Assembly (NCBI GenBank): GCA_002305415.1 | Contig: DBQX01000029.1 | Span: 1-53,763 of the forward strand | DNA length: 53,763 bases | Direction of reading: 5' to 3' | DNA from: Actinomycetales bacterium UBA1383 | GTDB lineage: Bacteria; Actinomycetota; Actinomycetes; Actinomycetales; Actinomycetaceae | Part shown: in pieces, positions 32,888-42,094 of the stretch | Position numbering within the stretch: position 1 is the stretch's first letter | How the letters are laid out: every line of letters starts with the position of its first letter | Position numbers and translations under genes: made by a program | The notes under the pieces: generated by a model | What the model was told of the DNA's origin: nothing | What the model saw: the letters and a program-made list of their open reading frames with translations, nothing else | The model's database searches: none

Positions 32888-33234
32888 CGGGCCTCCCTCC
32901 TGCCGCGTGTCATGAGGAGGAGACGGTCCTCCATGTCCCGGAGGCCCGCGACGACCTCCGCGCGTCCTTTGCCGAACATGGAGTGCACGAAGATCGTGGG
33001 CGGGACGTCGTCGGTGCCCGCGGCGATCCCGAGGACGAGCGTTCCGGGGGTGATCGTGATCGAGGACGTCATGAACGTGACCTCGAGGTCGGTGCGGCAG
33101 CGCAGCGGGTACTCCACGATCGCAGGTGTGGCGATGCCGGGGGTGAACGCCTCGACCGCCACCCGGAAGGCGCCGACCCACAACTCCCGGGTGATGAAGG
33201 CGACGTAGCGCACCGCGTACCACGGATGGATCAT
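32884..33234 (-). CDS. mnhE: Mrp/Mnh antiporter subunit E
   Basis: 116-residue MnhE. It has a hydrophobic stretch early in the protein, then the family sequence EYPLRCRTDLEVTFMTSSITITPGTLVLGI, and a short C-terminal charged domain. It is shorter than usual (often about 160) because the first membrane hairpin is reduced. The ATG at 33234 shares one base with the mnhD stop. Confidence 0.9.
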   Translation of the reverse strand: MIHPWYAVRYVAFITRELWVGAFRVAVEAFTPGIATPAIVEYPLRCRTDLEVTFMTSSITITPGTLVLGIAAGTDDVPPTIFVHSMFGKGRAEVVAGLRDMEDRLLLMTRGRREAR

Positions 33235-34745
33235 CAGCCCAGCACCGCCTCGACGTAGGGGGCGAGGTCCAGCAGGGCGGCGCTCGCCCGCGTCACCACC
33301 GGGATGAGCCAGCCGGCGGCGGCGAACATCACCACCGAGGTGCCGAGCAGGAACGCCCCGGGCGCGGCGAGGGAAGCGGTGATCCGGTGGCCGTCCGGGA
33401 GCGCGACCATCGCGTCCGGCGCCGCGGCAGCGGGCCGGTACTCCTTCATGGGCGCCCCCCAGAACAGCTCACCCCACAGGCCCTGCAGCGCCAGCATCGA
33501 CGCGAGGGAGGCGACGGCGATCGCACCGATGAACACCCAGGCCTGCCACCCGCCCGCGCCGGCAGCGCCGAGCACAAGCCCGACCTTCCCCCACAGTCCC
33601 GACGTGGGGGGCAGGCCGACGAGGGAGAACAGGCCGAGCGCGAACACGACCGCGACCCACGGGTCGCGACGCATCAGCCCGCTGAGCCGCTCGACGTTCT
33701 GGGTGCCGTAGGTCTGCTCGATCGCCCCCGTCGTGAGCAGCAGCGCCCCCATGGTGATGATGTGGTGCGCCATGTAGAAGATCCCGGCCGCGAGCGCCAC
33801 CTCGGTGAAGATGACGAGCCCGAGGAGGATGTGGCCGACCCCGCTGACCATCTGGTAGGCCAGCACGCCGCGCGTGCGCCGCTCACCGTAGGTGGAGACG
33901 GCGCCGAGGAGGATCGTGATGACCACGACGGCGGCGAGGACCGGCACCACCGACGACGGCGTGCCGTCCTGGGTGACCGCGTACACCCGGTACATGGCGT
34001 AGATCGCCACCTTGGTGTGCAGGCCGGCGAACAGGGCCATGACGCCCGGGGAGGTGGCCGGGTAGGACCGTGGCAGCCAGCCGTGCAGCGGCACCACTCC
34101 AGCCTTGATCGCGAGTGCGAACAGCACCACGCCGACGGCGAGCGCGGCACGCGGGTCCTCGGCGGAGGCGCCCACGAGCTGGGCCATGGTGACGGTTCCC
34201 GTCACGCCGTACACGAGGCCGACCCCGATCAGGAGGATCGTGCTGGTCAGCAGGTTGATCAGAACGAACAGCCGCCCGATGCCGAGCCGCCGCCACGTCC
34301 CCGTGACCGCGATGAGCGCGTAGGACGGCAGCAGCATGACCTCGATGAACACGAACAGGTTGAAGAGGTCGCCGGTGAGGAGCGCCCCGTTGACGCCGCC
34401 CATGAGCATGAGGACGAGTGCGGGGAGGAAGCGCAGCCGGTCCTCGCGGGTCCGGATGAGGAAGACCGCGCTGACCCAGGTGGTGAACGCCGTCACCGAG
34501 AGCATCACGGCGGTGAGGGTGTCCGAGACGAACGGGATCGCCACCCCGGGGACGAACGCGCCGACCGAGTGGGCGATGACCGGCTCGGAGGAGTGGTGCA
34601 GCACCAGCAGGACACCGACGAGCGTGCCGGCGACGGGCACCCCGACCATGAGGAGGCGGTCGACGAGGGCCGAGCGGGCCAGCACCGTGAGGGCGGCCGC
34701 GAGGAGCGGCACGGCGACGAGGAGGGGGAGCAGGGCGGCGTTCAC
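33234..34745 (-). CDS. mnhD: Mrp/Mnh antiporter subunit D
   Basis: 503-residue polytopic subunit homologous to complex I ND2/ND4/ND5 channels, about 14 helices. It contains the conserved Glu in LFNLFVFIEVMLLPSYALIA, the Lys-bearing FALAIKAGVVPLHGWLPRSYP, GLHTKVAIYAMYRVY, and GLPPTSGLWGKVGLV. It is one of two proton-path subunits. GTG 34745 lies in a GTGA overlap with mnhC; the longer open frame is rejected because it reads through mnhC in a shadow frame. Confidence 0.95.
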   Translation of the reverse strand: MNAALLPLLVAVPLLAAALTVLARSALVDRLLMVGVPVAGTLVGVLLVLHHSSEPVIAHSVGAFVPGVAIPFVSDTLTAVMLSVTAFTTWVSAVFLIRTREDRLRFLPALVLMLMGGVNGALLTGDLFNLFVFIEVMLLPSYALIAVTGTWRRLGIGRLFVLINLLTSTILLIGVGLVYGVTGTVTMAQLVGASAEDPRAALAVGVVLFALAIKAGVVPLHGWLPRSYPATSPGVMALFAGLHTKVAIYAMYRVYAVTQDGTPSSVVPVLAAVVVITILLGAVSTYGERRTRGVLAYQMVSGVGHILLGLVIFTEVALAAGIFYMAHHIITMGALLLTTGAIEQTYGTQNVERLSGLMRRDPWVAVVFALGLFSLVGLPPTSGLWGKVGLVLGAAGAGGWQAWVFIGAIAVASLASMLALQGLWGELFWGAPMKEYRPAAAAPDAMVALPDGHRITASLAAPGAFLLGTSVVMFAAAGWLIPVVTRASAALLDLAPYVEAVLG

Positions 34746-35074
34746 CGGTCGTGGGCCTCCCCCGTCCGTGGCATGGCGTGGGTGTCGTCGTTGTTGCCGA
34801 GCACGGCCAGCATCAGCATGAACACGGTCACGGCGAGGGTGATCACGATGGCGGTGAGCACGAACGCCTGGGGCAGCGGGTCGGCGGCGAGTGCCGGGTC
34901 GGTGCGGTCCGCGAGCGGCTCGCCCCGCCACGCGGCCACGCCCGCGCTGAGCAGCACGAAGTTCGCGGCGTGGGACAGCAGCGCGATCCCGAAGACGGCG
35001 CGGACCATGCTGCGCTGCAGCAGGAGGTGGACGCCTCCGGCGGTGAGGACTCCGACGGTGAGTGCGAGGATCAT
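34742..35074 (-). CDS. mnhC: Mrp/Mnh antiporter subunit C
   Basis: 110-residue, three-helix subunit homologous to complex I NuoK. It has GVHLLLQRSMVRAVFGIALLSHAANFVLLSAG with conserved Gly and Asn, and PLPQAFVLTAIVITLAVTVFMLML with the family PLPQALVLTAIVI motif. ATG 35074 lies in ATGA shared with the mnhAB stop. Confidence 0.95.
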   Translation of the reverse strand: MILALTVGVLTAGGVHLLLQRSMVRAVFGIALLSHAANFVLLSAGVAAWRGEPLADRTDPALAADPLPQAFVLTAIVITLAVTVFMLMLAVLGNNDDTHAMPRTGEAHDR

Positions 35075-37989
35075 CGGCCCAGCTCCCGGGGTGGTGTGCC
35101 GTCTGCGATGTGGCGGGTGGCGGCGCCCACGCGCGGGAGGCGCTCGCGGGCGGCGTCGCGGCCGCCGTCGACCGTCTCGTCCACCCGCCGGCGGGTGGCC
35201 TCGCTCTCGGGCCGGCGCATGCCGACGCCGAGGATGTTGAACGTGAGGAGGAGGAGCCCGACGACGGCGGCGAACACGCCGAGGTCGAACACCATGGAGG
35301 TGGTCACGTGCTGGCCGAACAGGTAGCCGTGGAGCGGCGCGAGGAAGGACCCGTCCGCGAACCCCACCACCCCGGTGACGATCGCCACCGCCACGCCGCT
35401 GCCGATCAGGACGATGGGCAGGCGGCGTGGGCCGATCCGGCGGTCCGAGGAGGTGGAGAGGTAGATGAGGCCCACCGCGGCGGACGCCACCAGGGCGGCG
35501 ATGAAGCCGCCGCCGGGCGCGTTGTGGCCCCGCATGAACAGCACGAAGGAGATGAGGAGCAGCAGCGGCCCGGTGACCCGCAGCACGAGCTGCAGGGGGA
35601 CGAGGTTCGGCCAGGCGGTGCTGATCGCCCGCTCGGCGGTGGAGCCGGCCGCGCGGAGTTCGGGCTCGGCCTCGGCTTCGTCGTCGCCCTCGGGTTCGAG
35701 GTGGTGCTGCCGGACGGTGGAGAGCACCGCGACGATCGCGATGCCGGCCATGCCGAGGACCGTCAGCTCGCCCAGGGTGTCGAGGGCGCGGAACTCCACG
35801 AGGATGACGTTGACGATGTTGTTCGCGTAGGCGACCTCGGGGCCCTCGGCGAGGTAGTACTCGGCGACCGGCGAGCGCTCGCGCCGGCCGGTGAGCACCC
35901 AGGTGGCGCCGGCGGCGACGGCGCCCGCGCCGAGCGCGAGGGCGAGGGCCGGCCAGCGCACGGACCGCGCCGGCGCACCCCAGCGGGACGGCAGCTTCTG
36001 CAGCACCAGCATGATCACGATGATGGTCAGGGCCTCCACCAGCAGCTGGGTGAGGCCGACGTCCGGGGCACCCAGGGCGATGATCTGCACGGTCGCGAGC
36101 ACGCCCACCGCGGACAGCGAGACGGTGGCGGCCAGGCGCGACCCGGACCGCCCGACCATCAGGACGGCCGCGGTGATGAGGACGAGGAGGACGGCGTCGA
36201 TCGGGCGGCTCAGGTTCGCGACGGCCGGGGGCAGACCCCCGCGGGAGACGCCGACCAGCCCGACACCGAGGAGGACGACCAGGCTGGTGAGGATCGCCGC
36301 GGCGTGGCGGGAGGCGTAGTCGGCCGCGACCGGCCGGTTGGCGGCGAAGCCCAGCCTGCGGGCCTCGAGGTGTGTCCGCTCGATGACCCCCACCCCGGTG
36401 AAGGGGAGCGTGACCCGCTCGTACAGCGGCTCGAGCGCCCGCCGTCGCAGGGCAAGGACGACGCCGGTGGCGAGCACGAGCGCGGTCACCAGCAGCTCGA
36501 TCGTCAGGCCGTGCCAGAGCGTCAGGTACACGCTGGTGTCCGACTGCGGGAGGGCCGCCTCGACAGCCCGGCCGACCGGCGGCTCGAGCAGCCCGAAGGC
36601 GAACGGGAGGGGGACGGACGCGACGATCGGGAGTGCCGCGGGGATGGCGAGCGAGGGCGACGGCTTCTCGACCGGCCGGTCCGCCGTCCCGTCGACGAAG
36701 CCCCCCAGGACGATCCGGGCACTGTAGGCGAAGGTCAGGACCGAGCCGGCGGCGGCGACCAGCAGCGCGGCCCACCCCGTCCACGCCGCGCCCGGGGCAT
36801 CCCGGAGGGCGGCGAGGATCGACTCCTTCGAGACGAAGCCGAGGAGCGGGGGGACGCCGGCCATGGACGCGGCGCCGAGGATCATCACCACGAAGCTGCC
36901 CGGCAGCGCGCGGTACAGCTGGGGCAGCCGCCGGATGTCCCGGGTGTGGGCGGCGTGGTCTACCACGCCCACCATCATGAACAGCCCCGACTTGAACAGG
37001 GCGTGCGCGATCGTGTGCAGTACGGCGGCCTTCAGCGCGTAGCCGGTCCCCACCCCGATGGTCGCCACGATGAGGCCGAGCTGGCTCACCGTGGAATACG
37101 CCATCAGCTTCTTCAGGTCGGTCTGCTGCAGGGCGATCCGGGCCCCGAGCACCGCCGTGAACAGCCCCACCGTGATGAGCGTGGCGTTCCAGGCCGGCGT
37201 GGCGTGGAACGCGGGACTGAACCGCATGAGGAGGAAGATGCCGGCCTTCACCACCGCCGCGGCGTGCAGGTAGGCGCTGACGGGAGTGGAGGCGGCCATG
37301 GCGTCGGGCAGCCACACGTGGAACGGGAACTGGGCGGACTTGGTCATCGCCGCCACCGCCACGAGGACGGCGACGAGCGCGGTGAAGCCCGGGTCGGTCG
37401 ACCACACCGGGTGCGCGAGCGCCTCGGAGACCGACATGGTCCCGGTGCGGACCACGATGAGGAGCACCGCGGGGATGAGGAGGAGCCCGCCGATGAAGGT
37501 CAGCAGCAGGGTGCGCATGGACGCGACCTCGCCGGCGTTGCCGGACTGCGCGATCAGCAGGAACGAGGCCAGCGAGGTCAGCTCCCAGCAGATGAACAGC
37601 AGCACGAGGTCGTCGGCGAGGACGAGGCCCATCATCGACAGGGTGAAGAACACCATGACCGGGAAGAAACTGGCGTGGCGTCCCGGCGAGAGGTAGCGCG
37701 CGGAGTACGCGAGCACGACGGCGCCGATCACCAGGGCGATCGTCGTGAAGACCACGCCGAGCCCGTCCACGCGGAACGCGAGCTCGACACCGTACTGCGG
37801 GACCCACGGCACCGACACCTCGACGACGCCCCCGGCGAGGACCTCCCGCGCGGTCGGCACGAACACCGCCATCGCCACGAGGTAGACGCCGGCCAGCAGC
37901 CAGCCCGTCTCCCGGCCGAGCACACGCGTCAGCGGGCCCGTGACGAGCAGGGCGGCGAGGAGGATCAGGAAGGTCCAGACGAGGGTCAT
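35071..37989 (-). CDS. mnhA: Mrp/Mnh antiporter fused subunit A+B
   Basis: 972-residue fusion and the first gene of the operon. Residues 1-500 are the ND5-like channel: DLVLLFICWELTSLASFLLI (conserved Glu), AAMTKSAQFPFHVWLPDAM (Lys), HAAAVVKAGIFLL (Lys), HTIAHALFKSGLFM. Residues about 580-760 match the MrpA C-terminal/MbhD-E region (ALTIIVIMLVLQKLP, FRALDTLGELTVLGMAGIAI). Residues about 820-935 are MnhB (MRGHNAPGGGFIAALVASAA). The A+B fusion is common in actinobacteria. The ATG at 37989 has no Shine-Dalgarno; a GC hairpin sits 6 nt upstream of the start codon. Confidence 0.95.
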   Translation of the reverse strand: MTLVWTFLILLAALLVTGPLTRVLGRETGWLLAGVYLVAMAVFVPTAREVLAGGVVEVSVPWVPQYGVELAFRVDGLGVVFTTIALVIGAVVLAYSARYLSPGRHASFFPVMVFFTLSMMGLVLADDLVLLFICWELTSLASFLLIAQSGNAGEVASMRTLLLTFIGGLLLIPAVLLIVVRTGTMSVSEALAHPVWSTDPGFTALVAVLVAVAAMTKSAQFPFHVWLPDAMAASTPVSAYLHAAAVVKAGIFLLMRFSPAFHATPAWNATLITVGLFTAVLGARIALQQTDLKKLMAYSTVSQLGLIVATIGVGTGYALKAAVLHTIAHALFKSGLFMMVGVVDHAAHTRDIRRLPQLYRALPGSFVVMILGAASMAGVPPLLGFVSKESILAALRDAPGAAWTGWAALLVAAAGSVLTFAYSARIVLGGFVDGTADRPVEKPSPSLAIPAALPIVASVPLPFAFGLLEPPVGRAVEAALPQSDTSVYLTLWHGLTIELLVTALVLATGVVLALRRRALEPLYERVTLPFTGVGVIERTHLEARRLGFAANRPVAADYASRHAAAILTSLVVLLGVGLVGVSRGGLPPAVANLSRPIDAVLLVLITAAVLMVGRSGSRLAATVSLSAVGVLATVQIIALGAPDVGLTQLLVEALTIIVIMLVLQKLPSRWGAPARSVRWPALALALGAGAVAAGATWVLTGRRERSPVAEYYLAEGPEVAYANNIVNVILVEFRALDTLGELTVLGMAGIAIVAVLSTVRQHHLEPEGDDEAEAEPELRAAGSTAERAISTAWPNLVPLQLVLRVTGPLLLLISFVLFMRGHNAPGGGFIAALVASAAVGLIYLSTSSDRRIGPRRLPIVLIGSGVAVAIVTGVVGFADGSFLAPLHGYLFGQHVTTSMVFDLGVFAAVVGLLLLTFNILGVGMRRPESEATRRRVDETVDGGRDAARERLPRVGAATRHIADGTPPRELGR

Positions 37990-37995
37990 GCCGCA

Positions 37996-38016
37996 CCGGC
38001 CCGGAGTCGGGGCCGG
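37996..38016 (-). promoter_or_regulatory. Hairpin immediately upstream of the mnhA start codon
   Basis: CCGGCCC (37996-38002) pairs with GGGCCGG (38010-38016) over a 7-nt loop. On the mRNA strand the stem ends 6 nt before the ATG, where a Shine-Dalgarno would be expected and none is visible. It may restrain translation of the antiporter operon. Upstream, TACGAT (38067-38072, minus strand) could be a -10 element, next to a tandem GACGTGT repeat (38085-38098). Confidence 0.4.
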
Positions 38017-38134
38017 CGACTGGTGCGTCGCCTCGCCTGGAGGAGGTGGGCGCGTACCATTCCACGATCGTATCGGGAGACGGGGACGTGTGACGTGTGG
38101 AACATCTCGTGAGACACCGCGGACCAGCCGCAGG

Positions 38135-39166
38135 TCAGAGTTCAGGCGCGCAGGCTCCCTGTCCGAGGATCGAGAGCCCCGTGAGGTCCCCCGCCTGGAA
38201 GGTGCGGACGGAGTCCGTGACCGGGTACATCAGCTGCGCGGAGTCGTCCACGTGGTCGAGGCCCACGAGGTGGCCCATCTCGTGGCGCAGCACCGCCACC
38301 CAGCCGGGTTCCGCGCCGCCGCGGCCCTCGTCCAGCTCCGCGACGTCCAGGTACACCGCGCCCGAGACCAGGTGCCACGCGCCTCCGGCCGCGGCGCGGT
38401 AGGTGGACGCCACCCCGGCGACCCGGCCCTCGAGGTAGGGCACGGCGTCCTCGTCGGCGACGGCCACGAGCACGGGGGCCCAGCGGTCACCGTAGCGGTC
38501 CGGCTGGTGTGCGTCGCGCTCCGCAACGGGCGCCTCCGTCGTCGTACCCTCCACGACGAGGACGAGCCCGGTCGCGGCCCCGACCTCGGCGGCCACCGCC
38601 TCGACCGCGTCCCGGAAGCCGGCGGGCGCATCCCCCTCGTTCACGACGAGGCGGACCGGGCGGCAGGGGGACCACGCGACCGGGGTGACGCCGTCGTCCT
38701 GCAGGGCGGCGAAGGCGTAGGACTGGCTCGGCGCCGCCACCCCGGCGACCGGCGCGAGACGGGTGTCCGCCTCCTCGAGTCCCGGCGGCGGGACGTCACC
38801 GCTCCCCGGTACAGGCAGCGGCAACGCCACCGGATCCGGCGCGTCGCCGCCCACCGCCTGGTCGAGGAGCCGCTCCACCACCTCACCGGCGGCGTCACCG
38901 AGGGCGACCCACGTGTCCGGATCGGTGACGAGTTCGAGCTCCGCCCGCGGGTCGGGGCTGCGCGCCCACCACGCGCCCCCGAGGGCCAGGAGGACGACGA
39001 GGACGACGGCGAGGCCACGGCCCCGGCGACGGCGCCGCCGCCGCGGGGTGGGCGGCCGAGCACGCCACGTGGTGTCCGGGACCGGGAGCCCGGCGGCCTC
39101 CAGCCGCACCCACTCGGGCACGCGGCCGGTGGGCGAGCGCGGGAGGTCGTCCGGGGGGATGGTCAC
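38135..39166 (-). CDS. Membrane-anchored matrixin-like zinc metalloprotease
   Basis: 343-residue protein. A basic stretch (RRRRRRRRGRG) precedes one membrane helix (LAVVLVVLLALGGAWWA, about 50-66), followed by an extracellular region and a C-terminal metzincin domain. The zinc site is VLRHEMGHLVGLDHVDDSAQLMYP, i.e. HExxHxxGxxH followed by the Met-turn. YLDVAELDEG precedes it. This is a common actinobacterial type (peptidase M10A-like), with unknown substrate. GTG 39166 is preferred for the start (MTIPPDDLPR); GTG 39184 adds six residues. Confidence 0.88.
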   Translation of the reverse strand: MTIPPDDLPRSPTGRVPEWVRLEAAGLPVPDTTWRARPPTPRRRRRRRGRGLAVVLVVLLALGGAWWARSPDPRAELELVTDPDTWVALGDAAGEVVERLLDQAVGGDAPDPVALPLPVPGSGDVPPPGLEEADTRLAPVAGVAAPSQSYAFAALQDDGVTPVAWSPCRPVRLVVNEGDAPAGFRDAVEAVAAEVGAATGLVLVVEGTTTEAPVAERDAHQPDRYGDRWAPVLVAVADEDAVPYLEGRVAGVASTYRAAAGGAWHLVSGAVYLDVAELDEGRGGAEPGWVAVLRHEMGHLVGLDHVDDSAQLMYPVTDSVRTFQAGDLTGLSILGQGACAPEL

Positions 39167-39213
39167 CCGTCCATTGTGCGTCACCGGGGTGACAGGGTGG
39201 GAGGCGGGGACCG

Positions 39214-39219
39214 TACGCT
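39214..39219 (+). promoter_or_regulatory. -10 element for a probably leaderless PaiB-like gene
   Basis: TACGCT ends 6 nt before GTG 39226, the same spacing as TAGAAT before pmt. No Shine-Dalgarno is present, which fits leaderless transcription. Confidence 0.4.
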
Positions 39220-39225
39220 GGCCGG

Positions 39226-39894
39226 GTGTACGTTCCCGACCACTTCGCGCTGACCGCCGAGCAGTCCCGCGAGATCCTCTCGCGCCCCCGGGCCGCCAAC
39301 CTCGTCACCCACCACGCCTCCGGGCTCCACGCCACGCTCGCCCCGTTCTTCCACGTGGACCGGGGCGGCGGGCACGGCACGCTCGTGACCCACCTGGTGC
39401 GCACGAACCCGCAGGCCCGCGAGGCGGCCGACGGCGAGGCGCTGGTGATCCTGGACGTCGACGACGCGTACGTCTCCCCCGCCTGGTACCCCACCAACGC
39501 GGACCAGCCGGACGTCCCGACCTGGGACTACGTGACTGTCCACGCCTACGGCGAGCTCACGCTCCACGACGACCCGGAGTGGGCGCTCGCCGCGGCACGC
39601 GAGCTGACGGGGAGGCACGAGCCGGACTCGGTGCTCGCGGACGTGGGCGAGGAGCGGCTCGCCCGGATGGCCCGCGCGATCGTGGGAGTGGAGGTCCGGC
39701 TCACGCGGGTGGTGGGGAAGGCGAAGATGAGCCAGAACCGGCACCCGGTGGACATCGCGGGCGTGGCGGAGGCCCTCGGCGAGCACCACGGGGAGATGGC
39801 CACGTTCCTGCGGGAGGTCTCCCTGCCCTACGCCGAGGCGCGGTACCAACTGCTCGCGGACCTGCGGGAGACGCGGGGGCGCCGGTTGCGCTGA
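39226..39894 (+). CDS. FMN-binding PaiB-family protein
   Basis: 222-residue cytosolic flavin-binding split-barrel protein of the PaiB family (often called FMN-binding negative transcriptional regulator). It starts MYVPDHFALTAEQSREIL, the typical MYxPxxF opening. It contains HATLAPFFHVDRGGGHGTLVTHLVRTNPQ, the AYVSPAWYP motif of the flavin site, WDYVTVHAYGELTLHDD, and the hallmark GKAKMSQNR near the C-terminus. The usual partner paiA (an acetyltransferase) is not adjacent. Confidence 0.92.
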   Translation: MYVPDHFALTAEQSREILSRPRAANLVTHHASGLHATLAPFFHVDRGGGHGTLVTHLVRTNPQAREAADGEALVILDVDDAYVSPAWYPTNADQPDVPTWDYVTVHAYGELTLHDDPEWALAAARELTGRHEPDSVLADVGEERLARMARAIVGVEVRLTRVVGKAKMSQNRHPVDIAGVAEALGEHHGEMATFLREVSLPYAEARYQLLADLRETRGRRLR

Positions 39895-39968
39895 CGCCGG
39901 CGCCCGGACCCCGGGCGGGGCCGGGTCGGGCGCTGTCGTCCGACCCGGAGTGGTGGTTCGATGGGCGC

Positions 39969-40907
39969 ATGCCAGCCGTCCTGGAGTGCGCCCACCTCGC
40001 CCGGTCCTTCGGGAGCCTGCAGGCGGTGGACGACGTCAGCCTGACCATCGCACCCGGCGAGACCTACGGCCTGCTCGGGCCGAACGGCGCCGGGAAGACC
40101 ACCACCATCTCGATGATCGCCGGCCTCCTCACGCCGAGTGCGGGCACCGTCCGGGTACTCGGGCGCGAGATCACCACCGCCGCCTCCACCGCGAAGTCCG
40201 CGATCGGGCTGGTCCCCCAGGACATCGCCCTCTACCCGGACCTCTCGGCGCGGGAGAACCTCCGCTTCTTCGGCCGCCTCCAGGGGATGCGCGGCGCCGA
40301 GCTGGAGTCCCGCATCGACGAGACCCTGGAGGTGGTCGGCCTGCGCGAGCGCGGGAAGGACCGCATCGAGACCTACTCCGGCGGGATGAAGCGGCGCGCC
40401 AACATCGCGGTGGGGCTCCTCCACTCCCCCACCCTGCTGATGCTCGACGAGCCCACGGTCGGCGTGGACCCGCAGAGCCGCAACTCCATCCTCGAGGCCA
40501 TCGCCAACCTGGGGACGGCCGGGATGGCGGTGCTGTACACCACCCACTACATGGAGGAGGCGGAGCGGCTCTGCGACCGGATCGGCATCATCGACGACGG
40601 CCGCCTGATCGCCGAGGGCACGCGGGCCGAACTGGTCGCGAGCCTCGGCACCGCGAGCCGGGTCACCGTGCGGGCCGAGGGCCCGCTGGACGAGTGGCGG
40701 GAGTCGCTCGCCGGGCTCCCCGGTACGCAGGTGCACGCCACCGCGGACGGCGTGGAGATCACCTGCCCTGACCCGACCGGCACCGTGGCGGCCGCGTTCG
40801 AGCGGGCCGGCCGCCACGGGGTGACCATCAGCGGGGTGGACGTGGCGACCCCCGACCTGGAGTCGGTGTTCCTCCACCTCACCGGCAAGGCCCTCCGGGA
40901 CGAGTGA
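39969..40907 (+). CDS. ABC transporter ATP-binding protein (ABC-2/drug-export type)
   Basis: 312-residue ATPase: GLLGPNGAGKTTTISMIAGLL (Walker A), LVPQDIALYPDLSARENL (Q-loop), TYSGGMKRRANIAVGLLHSP (signature), LLMLDEPTVGVDP (Walker B), and YTTHYMEEAERLCDRIGII (H-loop). A C-terminal about 80-residue domain is typical of DrrA/NatA-like ATPases. The ATG 39969 follows a short spacer after the PaiB-like gene. It overlaps the first permease by 4 bases, so the three ABC genes form one operon. Confidence 0.95.
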   Translation: MPAVLECAHLARSFGSLQAVDDVSLTIAPGETYGLLGPNGAGKTTTISMIAGLLTPSAGTVRVLGREITTAASTAKSAIGLVPQDIALYPDLSARENLRFFGRLQGMRGAELESRIDETLEVVGLRERGKDRIETYSGGMKRRANIAVGLLHSPTLLMLDEPTVGVDPQSRNSILEAIANLGTAGMAVLYTTHYMEEAERLCDRIGIIDDGRLIAEGTRAELVASLGTASRVTVRAEGPLDEWRESLAGLPGTQVHATADGVEITCPDPTGTVAAAFERAGRHGVTISGVDVATPDLESVFLHLTGKALRDE

Positions 40908-42094
40908 TGGCCGCCCTTCCCGACGCCCTGCTCATCGCGCGGCTGGACCTCACCCGGCGCTTCCGCGACCGGTCCGTGCTCATCCAGGTGCTCGTGGCGC
41001 CCGTGGTCCTTGCCCTGATCATCGGCGGTGCGTTCAGCGGGGACTCCAGCGGGTACCGCGCGGACATCTGGCTCGCCGACGCCGACCGCTCGGACGTGTC
41101 GAGCCGGATCGTCGCCGGGCTCGCCGACCAGTCGGAGCCCGGCGGGGTCACGTTCGTCGCGAAGCCGGGCATGGACGGCGCCGCGGCGGAGGAGGCGGTC
41201 GCCGCGGACGAGGCGGAGGCCGCCGTCGTGATCCCCGAGGGCTTCGGGGACGCGGTGGCGGCGGGAGAGTCCGCCGGCCTCGCCGTGGTCGGGGACGCGG
41301 GCGACGACCTCGCCGCCGGCGTCGCCCGGAGCGTGGCCGAGGGCGTAGCCCGCGAGGTGCAGTCACAGCGCGCCGCGATCACGACCACGCTCGCGGCCGC
41401 GCCGCGCCTGGGGGAGGATGTCGCGGCCGACGCCGTCGCCCGGGTTGCCGCCGCCACACCCCCGGCGGTCGGCGTGCGCGATTCCCGCGTCGAGAACACC
41501 TTCAGCATGATGGCGTTCTTCGCCCCGGGGATGGCGATGATCTTCCTGTTCTTCGTGATGGGGGCGGCGGCACGCAGCATCGTCACCGAGCGCCGCGAGG
41601 GCACGCTCCGCCGCATGCTCGCCGGGCCCACGAGCGCCACCGCGGTGCTGCTCGGCAAGACGCTGGGGGTCCTGACGCTCGGCCTCACGAGCCTGCTCGT
41701 GGTCTGGGGGATCACGTCCATCGCCTTCGGGGTGGACTGGGGGCACCCGCTCGGCGTGGTGATGGTGATCGTGGGTGCGGTGGTGGCGATCGCCGGCATC
41801 TCCCTGACCGTCACGGGGCTCGCCCGGACCGAGTCGCAGGCGGAATCGCTCACGATCGTGTTCGCGCTGGTCCTGGCGGTCCTGGGCGGAACGTTCGTGT
41901 ACACGTCGACCGGCTTCCTCGCGGAGGTGCGCCGGTTCACCCCGAACGGGCAGGCGCTGATGGCCTTCGTCGACCTCGCCGCGGGGAACGCCGGACCCGG
42001 GGACGTCCTGCCCGCCGCCCTCATCCTGCTGGGCGGCGGCCTGGCAGCGGGCACGATCGGGATCCTCGCGATCCACAGGGGGTTGGAGGCGTGA
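40904..42094 (+). CDS. ABC-2 type permease, first
   Basis: 396-residue membrane subunit. One N-terminal helix (VLIQVLVAPVVLALIIGGAF) is followed by a large Ala/Asp/Glu-rich external domain (about 45-195) and five C-terminal helices with the ABC-2 block RSIVTERREGTLRRMLAGPTSATAVLLGK. GTG 40904 lies in GTGATG; ATG 40907 is the alternative start. Gene pairs with this layout export lipids, peptides, drugs or Na+ (NatB-like); the substrate here is unknown. It overlaps the second permease by 4 bases. Confidence 0.92.
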   Translation: MMAALPDALLIARLDLTRRFRDRSVLIQVLVAPVVLALIIGGAFSGDSSGYRADIWLADADRSDVSSRIVAGLADQSEPGGVTFVAKPGMDGAAAEEAVAADEAEAAVVIPEGFGDAVAAGESAGLAVVGDAGDDLAAGVARSVAEGVAREVQSQRAAITTTLAAAPRLGEDVAADAVARVAAATPPAVGVRDSRVENTFSMMAFFAPGMAMIFLFFVMGAAARSIVTERREGTLRRMLAGPTSATAVLLGKTLGVLTLGLTSLLVVWGITSIAFGVDWGHPLGVVMVIVGAVVAIAGISLTVTGLARTESQAESLTIVFALVLAVLGGTFVYTSTGFLAEVRRFTPNGQALMAFVDLAAGNAGPGDVLPAALILLGGGLAAGTIGILAIHRGLEA

